Assembly: GCA_016888885.1 (NCBI GenBank)
Contig: CP069437.1
Span: 930,001-994,000, forward strand
Source of the DNA: Faucicola sp902506215
Lineage (GTDB): Bacteria > Pseudomonadota > Gammaproteobacteria > Pseudomonadales > Moraxellaceae
DNA: 64,000 nucleotides
Reading direction: 5' to 3'
Shown here piece by piece: positions 17,569 to 25,876 of this stretch. Below the pieces are notes generated by a model. It did no database searches, had not been told where the DNA came from, and saw nothing but the letters and a program-made list of their open reading frames with translations. Position 1 is the stretch's first letter; each line of letters starts with the position of its first letter. The position numbers and the translations under genes are program-made.

Positions 17569-18195
17569 ATGCTATGGGAATTATTAAAACAAATTTGGTG
17601 GTTAATTCCTCTTTTCCTTATCATTAGTTTTTTAAAATCGCCTACTTTTAAAGGTTGGTTTGGCGAAAAAATGGTTGAAAAAGCTGCTAATCGCAAGCTG
17701 CCACATGATAGATACCATGATTTTCAAAACGTCACTTTAGCAACTGATGAGGGTTCTACGCAAATTGACCATATTTATGTGTCGCGTTTTGGTATTTTCG
17801 TGGTTGAAACTAAAAACTATAAAGGGTGGATTTATGGTAAAGTCAAAGATGCCAAATGGACGCAAAATATTTATGGCAAAAAACATCTTTTCCAAAATCC
17901 GTTACGACAAAATTATAAACATATCAAAACATTAGAGAATTTATTAGATTTACCGAATGACGTTTTTCATTCAGTTATTGTATTTACAGGTGAATGTGAA
18001 TTAAAAAGTAATTTTCCAGCCAATATCTGTCGCTTGGGAAATTTTACAGATTATATTTTGTCATTTGACCAACAAAAACTCAGCGACATACAAGTTCAGC
18101 AAATCTGCCAATTATTGGCTAAAAATCGTCTTGATAATACGCTTAAAACTCGCCATCAGCATATTCAAAACCTAAAAAAACAACATCACAAATGA
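17569..18195 (+). CDS. NERD domain (nuclease-related) protein
   Basis: 208 residues with an N-terminal membrane anchor (about 10-22), followed by a NERD domain. NERD resembles the nuclease core: here D67 in QIDHIYVS, E80 and K82 in FVVETKNYKGWIYG match the D...ExK pattern. Nuclease activity has not been shown for most NERD proteins, so the function is open. The C-terminus is basic and ends in a His/Lys-rich tail. It starts 7 nt after the methyltransferase, and its stop overlaps the scpA start (ATGA). It is visibly more A+T-rich than its neighbours, which may indicate recent insertion into this operon. Confidence 0.85.
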   Translation: MLWELLKQIWWLIPLFLIISFLKSPTFKGWFGEKMVEKAANRKLPHDRYHDFQNVTLATDEGSTQIDHIYVSRFGIFVVETKNYKGWIYGKVKDAKWTQNIYGKKHLFQNPLRQNYKHIKTLENLLDLPNDVFHSVIVFTGECELKSNFPANICRLGNFTDYILSFDQQKLSDIQVQQICQLLAKNRLDNTLKTRHQHIQNLKKQHHK

Positions 18196-18980
18196 CCAAT
18201 TTAGCCATTCGAATTTTTGAGACGCCTGTTCAAAGTCTGCCCGAAGACCTCTATATTCCGCCTGAAGCCTTTGCCATTTGGCTAGAGCAGTTTGAAGGTC
18301 CGCTGGATTTTTTGTTGTACTTAGTCAAAAAAAATAACTTTGATATCACCACCACAGCGATTTTGCCGATTACCGAGCAGTACCTGACTTATATTGATGA
18401 GTTGGATGACAATCATTTTGAGCTCGCAGGCGATTATTTGCTGATGGCAAGTACCTTAATTGCTATCAAAAGCGAATTACTGCTACCAAGCCCGCAACGG
18501 CCAGAGGATGAAAAAAACCCCACCAAGCAGCTGATTGACAGACTTGAACAATACGCCCAAATCAAACACGCCAGTCAGCGTATCGATGCGTTAATGCGGC
18601 TTGAGCGCGATGTGTTTTTGGCATATGCCAGTTTGCCAAGTCCTGATATATTAGCCAAAGAGATGGCACCCTATCCTGCCACCATGCTTGCCGACAGTTT
18701 AATCAAAATGCAGCTAAAACCCGATTACCAAATGCACCATGTCAAAGCCGATATCGTACCATTAGCAGAGCGTATGGCAAGTATTAGCCGTATGTTGGCA
18801 AGTCGTGGTCAAGGCACTTTCCACGACATATTAGATAAATCACAAGGCAAACTGGGTGTAGTGGTGAGTTTTGTCGCCATTTTGGAATTAGCAAAACAGC
18901 GGATGCTAAAGTTTGTCGCACAAGATGATGACAACACTTCCGATGTAAGCGACCTAACCTTGATATGGGCATCGTCATGA
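18192..18980 (+). CDS. scpA: Segregation and condensation protein A (kleisin)
   Basis: The kleisin that bridges SMC heads and, with ScpB, forms the SMC-ScpAB condensin for chromosome organisation. The N-terminal signature is FEGPLDFLLYLVKKNNFDI, followed by LAGDYLLMASTLIAIKSELLLP. The C-terminal winged helix is about 200-250 (GTFHDILDKSQGKLGVVVSFVAILELAKQR). At 262 residues it is normal. The ATG at 18192 overlaps the preceding stop, indicating translational coupling. Confidence 0.95.
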   Translation: MTNLAIRIFETPVQSLPEDLYIPPEAFAIWLEQFEGPLDFLLYLVKKNNFDITTTAILPITEQYLTYIDELDDNHFELAGDYLLMASTLIAIKSELLLPSPQRPEDEKNPTKQLIDRLEQYAQIKHASQRIDALMRLERDVFLAYASLPSPDILAKEMAPYPATMLADSLIKMQLKPDYQMHHVKADIVPLAERMASISRMLASRGQGTFHDILDKSQGKLGVVVSFVAILELAKQRMLKFVAQDDDNTSDVSDLTLIWASS

Positions 18981-19522
18981 CCGATTTTAACCAACAACAT
19001 CAGCTTGCCCAGCAGCATAGCAAATCTATCGAAGCGATTTTACATGCCTCAGAAACCCCGATTACTGCCAAACAGCTATGCCACTGGCTGTCAATTAACC
19101 CAAACCAACTGAGCATGGCGCTCACGGTCTTGCAGCAGCGTCTATCACAAGGCGCGTTAACCTTAGCGGATACCGCGAGCGGCTACCGATTGCAAATCGC
19201 CAATGACTTTAGCCCGCTTATTCAGCAAGTTTTTCCCCAGCGTCAAGAAACCTTAAGCCAAGCGTTATTAGAAACGTTAAGTGTGATTGCTTACAAACAA
19301 CCGGTGACGCGTGGCGATATTGAGCAAATTCGTGGCGTGACTGTATCGAGCAATATTTTACGGCAACTATTTGATAAAGGCTGGATTATTGAGCAAGGAT
19401 TTCGCGATACGCTGGGACGTCCTGCCCTACTGCATACCACCCCAGCTTTTTTAGCCGCTTTTGGGGTTAAAAGCTTGCAAGATTTACCAAAGCTACCTGA
19501 TGTGCAACAGCTTGAGCTATAA
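18977..19522 (+). CDS. scpB: Segregation and condensation protein B
   Basis: Partner of ScpA in the SMC complex, made of two winged-helix domains. Recognisable blocks are SIEAILHASETPITAKQL and ALLETLSVIAYKQPVTRGDIEQIRG, then FRDTLGRPALLHTTPAFLAAFGV. The start at ATG 18977 overlaps the scpA stop as ATGA; an alternative ATG at 18965 lies further inside scpA. The product is 181 residues. Gene order scpA-scpB-rluB is the common proteobacterial one, although here a DUF805 gene on the other strand lies between scpB and rluB. Confidence 0.94.
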   Translation: MTDFNQQHQLAQQHSKSIEAILHASETPITAKQLCHWLSINPNQLSMALTVLQQRLSQGALTLADTASGYRLQIANDFSPLIQQVFPQRQETLSQALLETLSVIAYKQPVTRGDIEQIRGVTVSSNILRQLFDKGWIIEQGFRDTLGRPALLHTTPAFLAAFGVKSLQDLPKLPDVQQLEL

Positions 19523-19524
19523 AA

Positions 19525-19549
19525 AAGCTGCCGATTGGGCAGCTTCTTA
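19525..19549. terminator. Terminator between scpB and the DUF805 gene
   Basis: The stem AAGCTGCC / GGCAGCTT (19525-19532 with 19538-19545) has a 5-nt loop. The flanks are A-rich on the left and have short T runs on the right, so it could serve both convergent genes. Confidence 0.6.
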
Positions 19550-19589
19550 AAGACCCTGTTTAAAGACCCGGCATCAACAGCACCCTGCA

Positions 19590-20288
19590 TCAAGGCAAGC
19601 GTCGAGCAGGGGGACCCCACTGGTTGACATTCGGTTTGGTATCTGTGCAATACCACACCAGCAGCATAATCCCGCCAATGATGGGGATAAAGGCAATCAG
19701 CATCCACCAGCCTGATTTATTAATATCATGTAAACGGCGAACAGCTACTGCGATATAGGGAATCACCAATGCCAAAGCAATAAGCCCCGCCACAATGCCA
19801 TCGGTGCCCATCATATAATCGATGATTGCCCCACCCAAATACAACATGACCCACGCTAAATAAAAATACCAATATTCTTTACGTCTAGCGCGCCCTTTAA
19901 AATTGGCATAATTGCTGAGACTTTTTTTAACCCAATCAAAAAAGCCATAATTTTCTTCAATCGCCCATGCTGGATTGACGGCATTCATGCCCGCTGTGTG
20001 AGTAACTTGACCATAGTGAGCAGTTGTAGGGTTGTCTGTATAGCCGTGAGGGATGGGCGCAATCGTGCTATCTATCGGTTTGTTCAGATTGATTGCATTG
20101 CCTGCGGCAAGACCGACAACTGCCACCGCATAACCCTGCGCATCGACACTAAATTCTACTTGTTGTCCTGCCATCGGTGCCGTGGCTTGTTGCCATTGTT
20201 GGCTAGTAAATGGGTAATTTTTTCCGTCATCTCCCATGATGATACCTTGCCCATGTTGCGGCGAGAAATTGGCTATCTGCCCTTTCAT
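19590..20288 (-). CDS. DUF805 membrane protein with N-terminal cold-shock-like domain
   Basis: Residues 1-60 (MKGQIANFSPQHGQGIIMGD...FTSQQW...GQQVEFSVD) look like a small OB-fold, cold-shock-like domain. After a linker (60-110), residues 115-225 form a DUF805 membrane domain with about four segments and the family motifs NYANFKGRARRKEYW, RRLHDINKSGWWML and GGIMLLVWYCTDTKPNVNQWG. The role is unknown. The ATG at 20288 has GGAAG upstream. It is convergent to scpB and divergent from rluB. The domain assignment of the N-terminal part is by pattern only. Confidence 0.8.
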   Translation of the reverse strand: MKGQIANFSPQHGQGIIMGDDGKNYPFTSQQWQQATAPMAGQQVEFSVDAQGYAVAVVGLAAGNAINLNKPIDSTIAPIPHGYTDNPTTAHYGQVTHTAGMNAVNPAWAIEENYGFFDWVKKSLSNYANFKGRARRKEYWYFYLAWVMLYLGGAIIDYMMGTDGIVAGLIALALVIPYIAVAVRRLHDINKSGWWMLIAFIPIIGGIMLLVWYCTDTKPNVNQWGPPARRLP

Positions 20289-20509
20289 TGTTATTCTTCC
20301 TTATAGTTGTATTGATTCACTTATGTCGATAATTATAACGTAAAATAATTTTTACAATGTGACATTATTTATGTTAAATTTTGATTAAAATCCAGTCACA
20401 TGACTTTATACTAGCATTCAACCATCGCTTATCCTACAATAGGCACAAGTATGAAGTTTCATGCTAGCACAACATTGTGAAATGTTGCTACCTATTAAAG
20501 GATTATTGA

Positions 20510-21373
20510 ATGAAAGACGAAAAACTGCAAAAAGCCCTTGCCCGTCTAGGCTTAGGTTCGCGCCGTCAAATGGAAGATGTGATTCGCGAAGGTCGCGTCA
20601 GTGTTAACGGGACTGTCGCTACTATTGGTGACCGTGTCGGACAGGGCGATGAAATCCGAGTCGATGGACGTTTGCTACGCTATACCGCAGAAAACGAAAA
20701 ACGCCGCCGTATCTTGATGTATTACAAGCCAGAAGGCGAAATTTGCTCAGCCCATGACCCAGAAGGTCGTCCCACGGTGTTTGAGCGCCTGCCACCACTG
20801 AACCATGACCGCTGGGTAATGGTGGGTCGGTTGGACATCAACTCAACGGGTTTATTGCTATTTACTAATGATGGTGAACTGGCTCACCGTCTGATGCACC
20901 CATCAAATGAAATAGAACGCGAATATGCGGTGCGTGTGATGGGCGAAGTCACCCCTGAGATTATGTTAAATCTCAAACGAGGCGTCATGCTAGAAGATGG
21001 TATGGCACAGTTTGATGACATCGTTGAAAAAGGCGGTGAAGGTATCAACAAATGGTACCAAGTCAAACTCAAAGAAGGTCGCAATCGTGAAGTACGCCGC
21101 TTATTTGAATCGCAAGGCTTAAAAGTAAGCCGATTACTGCGTATCCGTTATGGCTCTGTTAGTCTCCCAAGGGAGCTTCGCACGGGTCGCTACCTTGAGT
21201 TAGATCGCCGTGAGATTGACACCTTAGCAGGACTTGTCAACATTCGTCCGCGCCAAGGCACAGGGCTTTACGGCATTGCCAAACGCCGCCAAGAACGCTT
21301 TGAGAAAAAACCGCTAAAAGCGCGCCGTGGGGGTCATCACTTACGCCGCGATAAAGAAAAAAGAAGCAGCTAA
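20510..21373 (+). CDS. rluB: 23S rRNA pseudouridine synthase RluB
   Basis: Converts U2605 (E. coli numbering) of 23S rRNA to pseudouridine during large-subunit assembly. An S4 RNA-binding domain (about 4-50, KLQKALARLGLGSRRQMEDVI) precedes the RsuA/RluB/E/F-type synthase domain with catalytic D109 in VGRLDINSTGLLLFTNDGELA. The KLKEGRNREVRRLFES block and a basic C-terminal tail (about 250-287) fit RluB rather than RluE/F. The ATG at 20510 has AAAGG upstream. RluE or RluF are less likely alternatives. Confidence 0.92.
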   Translation: MKDEKLQKALARLGLGSRRQMEDVIREGRVSVNGTVATIGDRVGQGDEIRVDGRLLRYTAENEKRRRILMYYKPEGEICSAHDPEGRPTVFERLPPLNHDRWVMVGRLDINSTGLLLFTNDGELAHRLMHPSNEIEREYAVRVMGEVTPEIMLNLKRGVMLEDGMAQFDDIVEKGGEGINKWYQVKLKEGRNREVRRLFESQGLKVSRLLRIRYGSVSLPRELRTGRYLELDRREIDTLAGLVNIRPRQGTGLYGIAKRRQERFEKKPLKARRGGHHLRRDKEKRSS

Positions 21374-21403
21374 CGGCTATAAAACTCACAAAAAAAAAGT
21401 TAT

Positions 21404-21437
21404 AAAAAAAGCGTATCCATTTGATACGCTTTTTTTA
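21404..21437. terminator. Bidirectional terminator after rluB
   Basis: The stem GCGTATC / GATACGC (21411-21417 with 21423-21429) has a 5-nt loop. A long A run precedes it and a T run follows it, so it fits both rluB and the convergent gene at 21455. Confidence 0.85.
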
Positions 21438-21454
21438 TGTTAATGTACCATCGA

Positions 21455-22165
21455 CTACGTGCGATTTTTGACATAGCGGTAAGTTGACGCAAATTGCTGG
21501 CTGACCTCATGAAACATCTCATTGAGTAATTCATCTAATTGCCGATTGACCCGAGCCAATACCTCAATGAGCATCTCGCCTGCGGTCATCTCACCTTGAA
21601 TTTTTTGATTGAGCTGACTGGGATGATATTTGGCAATTTGGTCATACTGGTGTACTGCTTCAGGAATCGTCTGCTCAATCAAGCGATTGACCACAAACTT
21701 ATTTTCAGTCAACCATTGGGTTTGCGGGTGGTCTGGTTGATTGGCTGACTGGCTTTGGTCGCGTTGCCACTCCTGATAACGAATGAGTTTGTCATGGATG
21801 GTATCAAGCAGCATCACGGCAGCTGTTGGCATACGTTCAATTGACGCGCCATCAATACCTAAAATCGAAGGTGAAGATAATCGCGGTTGTTGATTTTTTG
21901 CTTTAAACCATTTTTTATTGCTTGCACGTGGCATTAAGTTAAAACGGCTATCACTACCGAAGGTATTGGGAATTGGCAGGTTTGATTGGTACGCCAAGCG
22001 CATGGTTTTTGGTTTTGCCGGCGATGCTGTGGGCGGCACAGAGTATTGAGACATACCGACCTCAATACCTGCCATGTCATGCAGTTTATACCAAGCCAGC
22101 CTTATCCATCGATACACCAAAAAGCTTATCAATACAATCAACAAAACACTGAGCAAAATATTCAT
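21455..22165 (-). CDS. Uncharacterised membrane-anchored protein
   Basis: 236 residues of unrecognised family. One N-terminal hydrophobic segment (about 4-20, LLSVLLIVLISFLVYRW) would anchor it in the inner membrane. The remainder is hydrophilic: a Pro/Asn-rich linker up to about 110, then a helical region (about 115-230) with heptad-like leucines (LIEQTIPEAVHQYDQIAKY, MLIEVLARVNRQLDELLNEM) that may form a coiled coil. It ends at a terminator shared with rluB. No function can be proposed. Confidence 0.65.
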   Translation of the reverse strand: MNILLSVLLIVLISFLVYRWIRLAWYKLHDMAGIEVGMSQYSVPPTASPAKPKTMRLAYQSNLPIPNTFGSDSRFNLMPRASNKKWFKAKNQQPRLSSPSILGIDGASIERMPTAAVMLLDTIHDKLIRYQEWQRDQSQSANQPDHPQTQWLTENKFVVNRLIEQTIPEAVHQYDQIAKYHPSQLNQKIQGEMTAGEMLIEVLARVNRQLDELLNEMFHEVSQQFASTYRYVKNRT

Positions 22166-22369
22166 CTATACGCCCTAACAGCTTGTCTATCAATAACAGC
22201 CTGCCTATAAATATAAAAAGCAAATATAGCACTACTATGATTGCAAGTGTTTAAAAATTCAAGCATGTTAGCGTTGGCTAAGCCTAAAAATTCATCGGTC
22301 AAAAAAAGTGTTGCGCAGAACTTTTAGCGATTACTTTTAGCTATTAACTGCTACCCTAAATTGTCATAT

Positions 22370-22690
22370 TTACATGGTATGCCAATAGCGAAGTTTATTG
22401 ATTTCAAATAAAAATGCCACAAACATGCCGAGATAATACGCCAATTTAAGCTCAAAACTGTCATCCCGTAACTTAAAAGGTAATGCGCAAAGGGTGACGG
22501 CAAGCGGAATCCACAATAGCATAAATACCCAATTTTCGATGACATTGAGCCAGCCTTGCATTCCCTTGCTACTGCGTAAAGCCGCCAACCCTAACAGCAA
22601 GCAAGCAAATATCAGTGTGTTGATTAAGCCTTTTGGAAGATTGCTGGGATAAATTGATAATTCTTGCTTAGTATAATGTGGCAATGCCAT
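22370..22690 (-). CDS. Small uncharacterised membrane protein
   Basis: 106 residues with about three membrane segments (22-40, 52-70, 82-96). The stretch PSNLPKGLINTLIFACLLLGLAAL resembles the same region of the neighbouring 102-residue protein, and WIPLAVTLCALP resembles WLGIPLAFVV of the neighbour, so the two look like paralogues. The ATG at 22690 has AGGAA about 10 nt upstream. It probably ends the rpe transcript. Function unknown. Confidence 0.6.
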   Translation of the reverse strand: MALPHYTKQELSIYPSNLPKGLINTLIFACLLLGLAALRSSKGMQGWLNVIENWVFMLLWIPLAVTLCALPFKLRDDSFELKLAYYLGMFVAFLFEINKLRYWHTM

Positions 22691-22801
22691 TCAATAAATT
22701 CCTAAATAATTACTGGGGATTGGTGTTATGTGTAGCGTCAATGTCTAGCGGCAATTTATAGCGTAAATTTCTTGATAGGTGCCGACTCGCCGAAAGAACT
22801 G

Positions 22802-23110
22802 CTAAGAATATGCCGCCATCATCCATAGCATGGCCACACAGCTAAATAACAAACCCAAGGTTAACGCATTGCGGTTTTGAATCGGTGCACGCCCCGAGTA
22901 GCGATTTAATATCTTTGAGCCAACGACAAAAGCCAATGGAATACCCAGCCAAAAAATCGCAATGGTACTCACCAGTGAGGGCAGTATTGATGATAAACTA
23001 TCGCCAAACATCAACCTAAACCCAAAACCCGCCAACCCTAGCAACACCGCAAATATTGCCAGTCCAATTGTCAGCCCTTTGGGTACTAAAGACGGGGATT
23101 GAACGTCCAT
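22802..23110 (-). CDS. Small uncharacterised membrane protein, paralogue of neighbour
   Basis: 102 residues, about three membrane segments. The shared core with the downstream neighbour is PSLVPKGLTIGLAIFAVLLGLAG. The ATG at 23110 is chosen because AGGAA lies 7 nt before it; the longer frame from 23131 lacks a ribosome site. It starts 35 nt after rpe and is likely co-transcribed. Function unknown. Confidence 0.65.
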   Translation of the reverse strand: MDVQSPSLVPKGLTIGLAIFAVLLGLAGFGFRLMFGDSLSSILPSLVSTIAIFWLGIPLAFVVGSKILNRYSGRAPIQNRNALTLGLLFSCVAMLWMMAAYS

Positions 23111-23145
23111 ACCAATTTCCTTGTGTATCATTGCTTGTGTAGCAT

Positions 23146-23904
23146 TTAAGCTGGCAAGCGACTGACCAAAGCCAGTTCGGCACGCATCGCATCAATCGCT
23201 TGGCGATAATCAGGTTGATTAAATATCGCTGAACCTGCGACAAACATATCAGCCCCTGCTTCGGCAACCGCACCAATATTACTGGCTTTGATACCGCCAT
23301 CGACTTCAAGGCGAATATTGCGACCCGATAGCCTAATCATTTGGCGCACCGCTTCAATTTTTTTGAGGGTGCCATCAATAAATGCTTGCCCACCAAACCC
23401 TGGGTTGACACTCATCAATAAAATTTGGTCAACTTTATCCATCACATAGTCTAGATAGTGTAGCGGCGTGGCAGGATTGAGCACCAGTCCACAGTCAGCG
23501 CCGCCATCTTTGATGAGCTGTAACGAGCGATCGACATGTTGCGTGGCTTCTGGATGAAAGGTAATGATGCTAGCGCCTGCCTTTAAGAACTGCTCAATCA
23601 TACTATCAACCGGTGACACCATCAAATGTACATCTATCGGCGCAGTTATCCCATAATCACGCAGCGCCTGACAAATCATGCTACCAAAAGTCAAATTTGG
23701 GACATAATGATTATCCATCACGTCAAAATGCACCACGTCCGCACCTGCGGCAATAACCTTCTCGACCTCCTCGCCCAGACGGGCAAAATCTGCCGACAAA
23801 ATCGAAGGGGCAATCAGAAATTGGCTATCATTGTTGGGATGGGCAAATTTATTAGGCGCTTGTTTAGGTGAGTCTTCAAGAATTTCAGACTGGTTCATCG
23901 TCAT
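23146..23904 (-). CDS. rpe: Ribulose-phosphate 3-epimerase
   Basis: Interconverts ribulose-5-P and xylulose-5-P in the pentose phosphate pathway. It is a TIM barrel with the family markers IAPSILSADFARLGEE, VHFDVMDNHYVPNLTFG, DVHLMV, LMSVNPGFGGQ and LEVDGGI. The metal-binding histidine/aspartate pairs are in place. An N-terminal extension of about 28 polar residues precedes the usual start region; initiation at 23904 or 23898 cannot be decided, and neither has a strong ribosome site. Two small membrane-protein genes follow on the same strand. Confidence 0.95.
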   Translation of the reverse strand: MTMNQSEILEDSPKQAPNKFAHPNNDSQFLIAPSILSADFARLGEEVEKVIAAGADVVHFDVMDNHYVPNLTFGSMICQALRDYGITAPIDVHLMVSPVDSMIEQFLKAGASIITFHPEATQHVDRSLQLIKDGGADCGLVLNPATPLHYLDYVMDKVDQILLMSVNPGFGGQAFIDGTLKKIEAVRQMIRLSGRNIRLEVDGGIKASNIGAVAEAGADMFVAGSAIFNQPDYRQAIDAMRAELALVSRLPA

Positions 23905-23970
23905 TGTCCGTCAGCTTTGATTAAAAGTTGCGGATATTTTAGCAAAGATTATTTTAAAAAACTTCGACTA

Positions 23971-24012
23971 TTTGGTGACTATTATTTGGTGGTTATTATT
24001 TGATGACTGGGG
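23971..24012 (+). repeat. 14-bp imperfect tandem repeat upstream of rpe
   Basis: Three consecutive 14-bp units: TTTGGTGACTATTA, TTTGGTGGTTATTA and TTTGATGACTGGGG. They lie about 70-110 bp upstream of the rpe start. Confidence 0.7.
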
Positions 24013-24152
24013 CTATCGACAGCGACTATTTGCTGCCCTTGAAAATAAACACCGTCACAAGGCTTACAGAATTTGTAGTTAAGTCGCCAAAACAAGGTAG
24101 CTAGACTATGCTAAATTAGGCTAAATTATGATCAATAAGTACCAAAAAAGAT

Positions 24153-24187
24153 AAAACCCAAGTCTTAGGGCAATAGACTTGGGTTTT
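24153..24187 (-). terminator. Strong terminator downstream of the EEP gene
   Basis: A perfect 13-bp stem (24153-24165 with 24175-24187, core AAAACCCAAGTCT) has a 9-nt loop and is followed on the minus strand by ATCTTTTTT. Confidence 0.85.
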
Positions 24188-24385
24188 AGGGCACTTCATG
24201 TCAACTATGTTATTATTATTGGCTTTCCATGATATTACTCATCCTGAGCGTCTCAACACTACCATTCCTTGGTATCATCCTTGTGTTGATGAGTTCATTG
24301 TAGGTTGTTGCACGGTTGGTTACTAGCCGCAAAAGGCGGAATCTGTTGTAAGCAAATGCTTACATGCAGTTTTACCTTGCCCGCT
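24153..24385 (-). ncRNA. Candidate structured non-coding transcript or 3' UTR
   Basis: This gene-free stretch follows the EEP gene on the minus strand and ends in a strong terminator. Read 5' to 3' on the minus strand it contains a TGTAAGCA/TGCTTACA palindrome (24347-24364), a CCGC/GCGG hairpin (24327-24339), and a composite stem (CTCAT 24238-24242 with ATGAG 24289-24293, CAACAC 24254-24259 with GTGTTG 24283-24288) enclosing a TACCA/TGGTA hairpin (24260-24274). The terminator at 24153-24187 follows. No promoter was found inside, so it may be a processed 3' UTR. No known RNA family is recognised. Confidence 0.3.
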
Positions 24386-24395
24386 GCTAGCTTTC

Positions 24396-25517
24396 TCATG
24401 CGCCTTTCAATAATTTGCTAGCATCATTAGGGCTATCATTCTGAGTTTCCGATAGTTTTTCGCCTTCTTTAACCCCTTCTTTGATGGTTTCTTTTGCCTC
24501 TTGGTGATCGGCGATGCTTGGCAAAGGTTCAGGCTGCTCATCCATGACTTCAGGTTCATATTGTAAAGTAGTGAGCACGGGAAAATGGTCGGAGCCAATG
24601 TTGGGCATACGCGCCATGGCTACGAGCGTGAAGTGATTGCTGTGAAAAACATGGTCAAGCGCCCAGCGTAAAAATGGGTAGCTGGCGTGAAAGGTATTGA
24701 TGAATTTTCGCCCAATGCGGGGGTCTAGTAGCCCTGAGATACGCTGAAACATACGCGTGGTATGCGACCAAGCCACATCGTTGAGATCGCCTGCAACAAT
24801 CACCGTCAAATCGTTGGCGTTGATGTGTTTGCCTACCATTAACAGCTCAGCATCCCGTGTCACCGATTTATCGGCTTCGGTTGGACTCGGTGGCATGGGA
24901 TGCAAGCAGTATAGCCAAACAACCTTTCCCATGGCTAGGCGAACTTGGGTATGAATTGATGGAATATCATCAACCACCAGATATTTTACTTGGGGATTGA
25001 TAAGCTCAAGCTTTGAGTACAAATGCATACCATATAAGTTATCGAGTGGCACTTTGACGTTAAATGGATAGTCAGCCTCAATGGGGCTTAAAGCGTCTTG
25101 CCACACTTGGTCAGTTTCGAGTGTCAATACAATATCGGGTTGATGGGTATGGATAAGGTCAATCAAAGCTTGTTTATTTGGATTGGTCGTCAACACATTG
25201 GCAACCAACAATTTCACTTGATAATCGCGTGATTTTGGCTGTGCCGTTTGCACTTGTTTCTTCCACAAAAACGTATAAGGCAACACCATGTACGCTTGCA
25301 TAACGAGCGCAATAAGCAGCAGTAAAATCAATCCCATCTGCCAACGACTGTCAAAAGCGCCCAGCCAAAGTAAGCCAATGAGCGCCACCAACCCCAAAAA
25401 AATCAATTGATTCCTGGGAAAATCAGCAACCCTAAACCACCATTCAAACCTAGGGATGGTTGCCCAAAAAGTTGCAAAAACCACAAAACCTGCTAGCAAC
25501 TGTAACAACAGCGTCAT
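24396..25517 (-). CDS. Membrane-anchored endonuclease/exonuclease/phosphatase family protein
   Basis: 373 residues. About three N-terminal membrane segments (2-20, 38-55, 60-82) precede an EEP-superfamily domain (about 95-325). The domain shows LLVANVLTTN, the acidic strand IVLTLETD, LHPMPPSP, the metal/catalytic block VAGDLNDVAWS and the C-terminal IGSDHFPV with the catalytic Asp-His. This layout is typical of periplasm-facing EEP proteins of unknown substrate (nucleic acid, phospholipid or phosphoester). A charged Glu/Lys-rich tail follows. The ATG at 25517 has AAGGA about 7 nt upstream. Confidence 0.85.
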   Translation of the reverse strand: MTLLLQLLAGFVVFATFWATIPRFEWWFRVADFPRNQLIFLGLVALIGLLWLGAFDSRWQMGLILLLLIALVMQAYMVLPYTFLWKKQVQTAQPKSRDYQVKLLVANVLTTNPNKQALIDLIHTHQPDIVLTLETDQVWQDALSPIEADYPFNVKVPLDNLYGMHLYSKLELINPQVKYLVVDDIPSIHTQVRLAMGKVVWLYCLHPMPPSPTEADKSVTRDAELLMVGKHINANDLTVIVAGDLNDVAWSHTTRMFQRISGLLDPRIGRKFINTFHASYPFLRWALDHVFHSNHFTLVAMARMPNIGSDHFPVLTTLQYEPEVMDEQPEPLPSIADHQEAKETIKEGVKEGEKLSETQNDSPNDASKLLKGA

Positions 25518-25876
25518 TGTCTATCCTTTCATGTTATATTGCATTTCACGTTGGTCAATATTAGCTTGTTATCATTAGCTTGTTATCATTAGCTTGTTAT
25601 CATTAGCTTGTTATCATTAGCTTGTTATCAATAGCATGGCGATATAGTAGCCGCAAAAATAATGCTGATAAATTGCAGTTGTGTTGCCAAACGCTATTTT
25701 TCACCCTGACATCGCTATCAGCCTACCATCTATAGCTAAATAGATGCCCCATGTAAAAAAAAATTCACTTGCAAAACCTTACAAATACAGGCAAGGTAAC
25801 AGGTTACTAATTGAAAAATCAATGTGAATTTTCTGCACTATTTATTTTATTTTGTTTACAGTAAGGAAGGGTTATC
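25518..25876. other. Divergent intergenic region, EEP gene / asd
   Basis: Contains the 14-bp tandem array at 25560-25629 and otherwise AT-rich sequence. It must hold the promoters of both divergent genes, but no clear -35/-10 pair stands out. No ORF or RNA gene was seen. Confidence 0.5.
25560..25629 (+). repeat. 14-bp perfect tandem repeat, five copies
   Basis: ATTAGCTTGTTATC is repeated five times without spacers or mismatches, from 43 to 112 bp upstream of the EEP gene start. The sequence identity suggests recent expansion. Confidence 0.92.

Noticed and set aside
18192..19522. Defence island around the NERD gene
   Set aside because: Neighbours are trpS, a methyltransferase, scpA and scpB; no other defence-type gene, integrase or repeat boundary was seen.
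24198..24326. Small 42-codon plus-strand frame (MSTMLLLLAFHDITHPERLN...)
   Set aside because: No ribosome site and it coincides with strong inverted repeats; better explained as structured non-coding sequence.
25560..25629. Possible CRISPR array
   Set aside because: Units of 14 bp follow each other with no spacers, and no cas genes are present.
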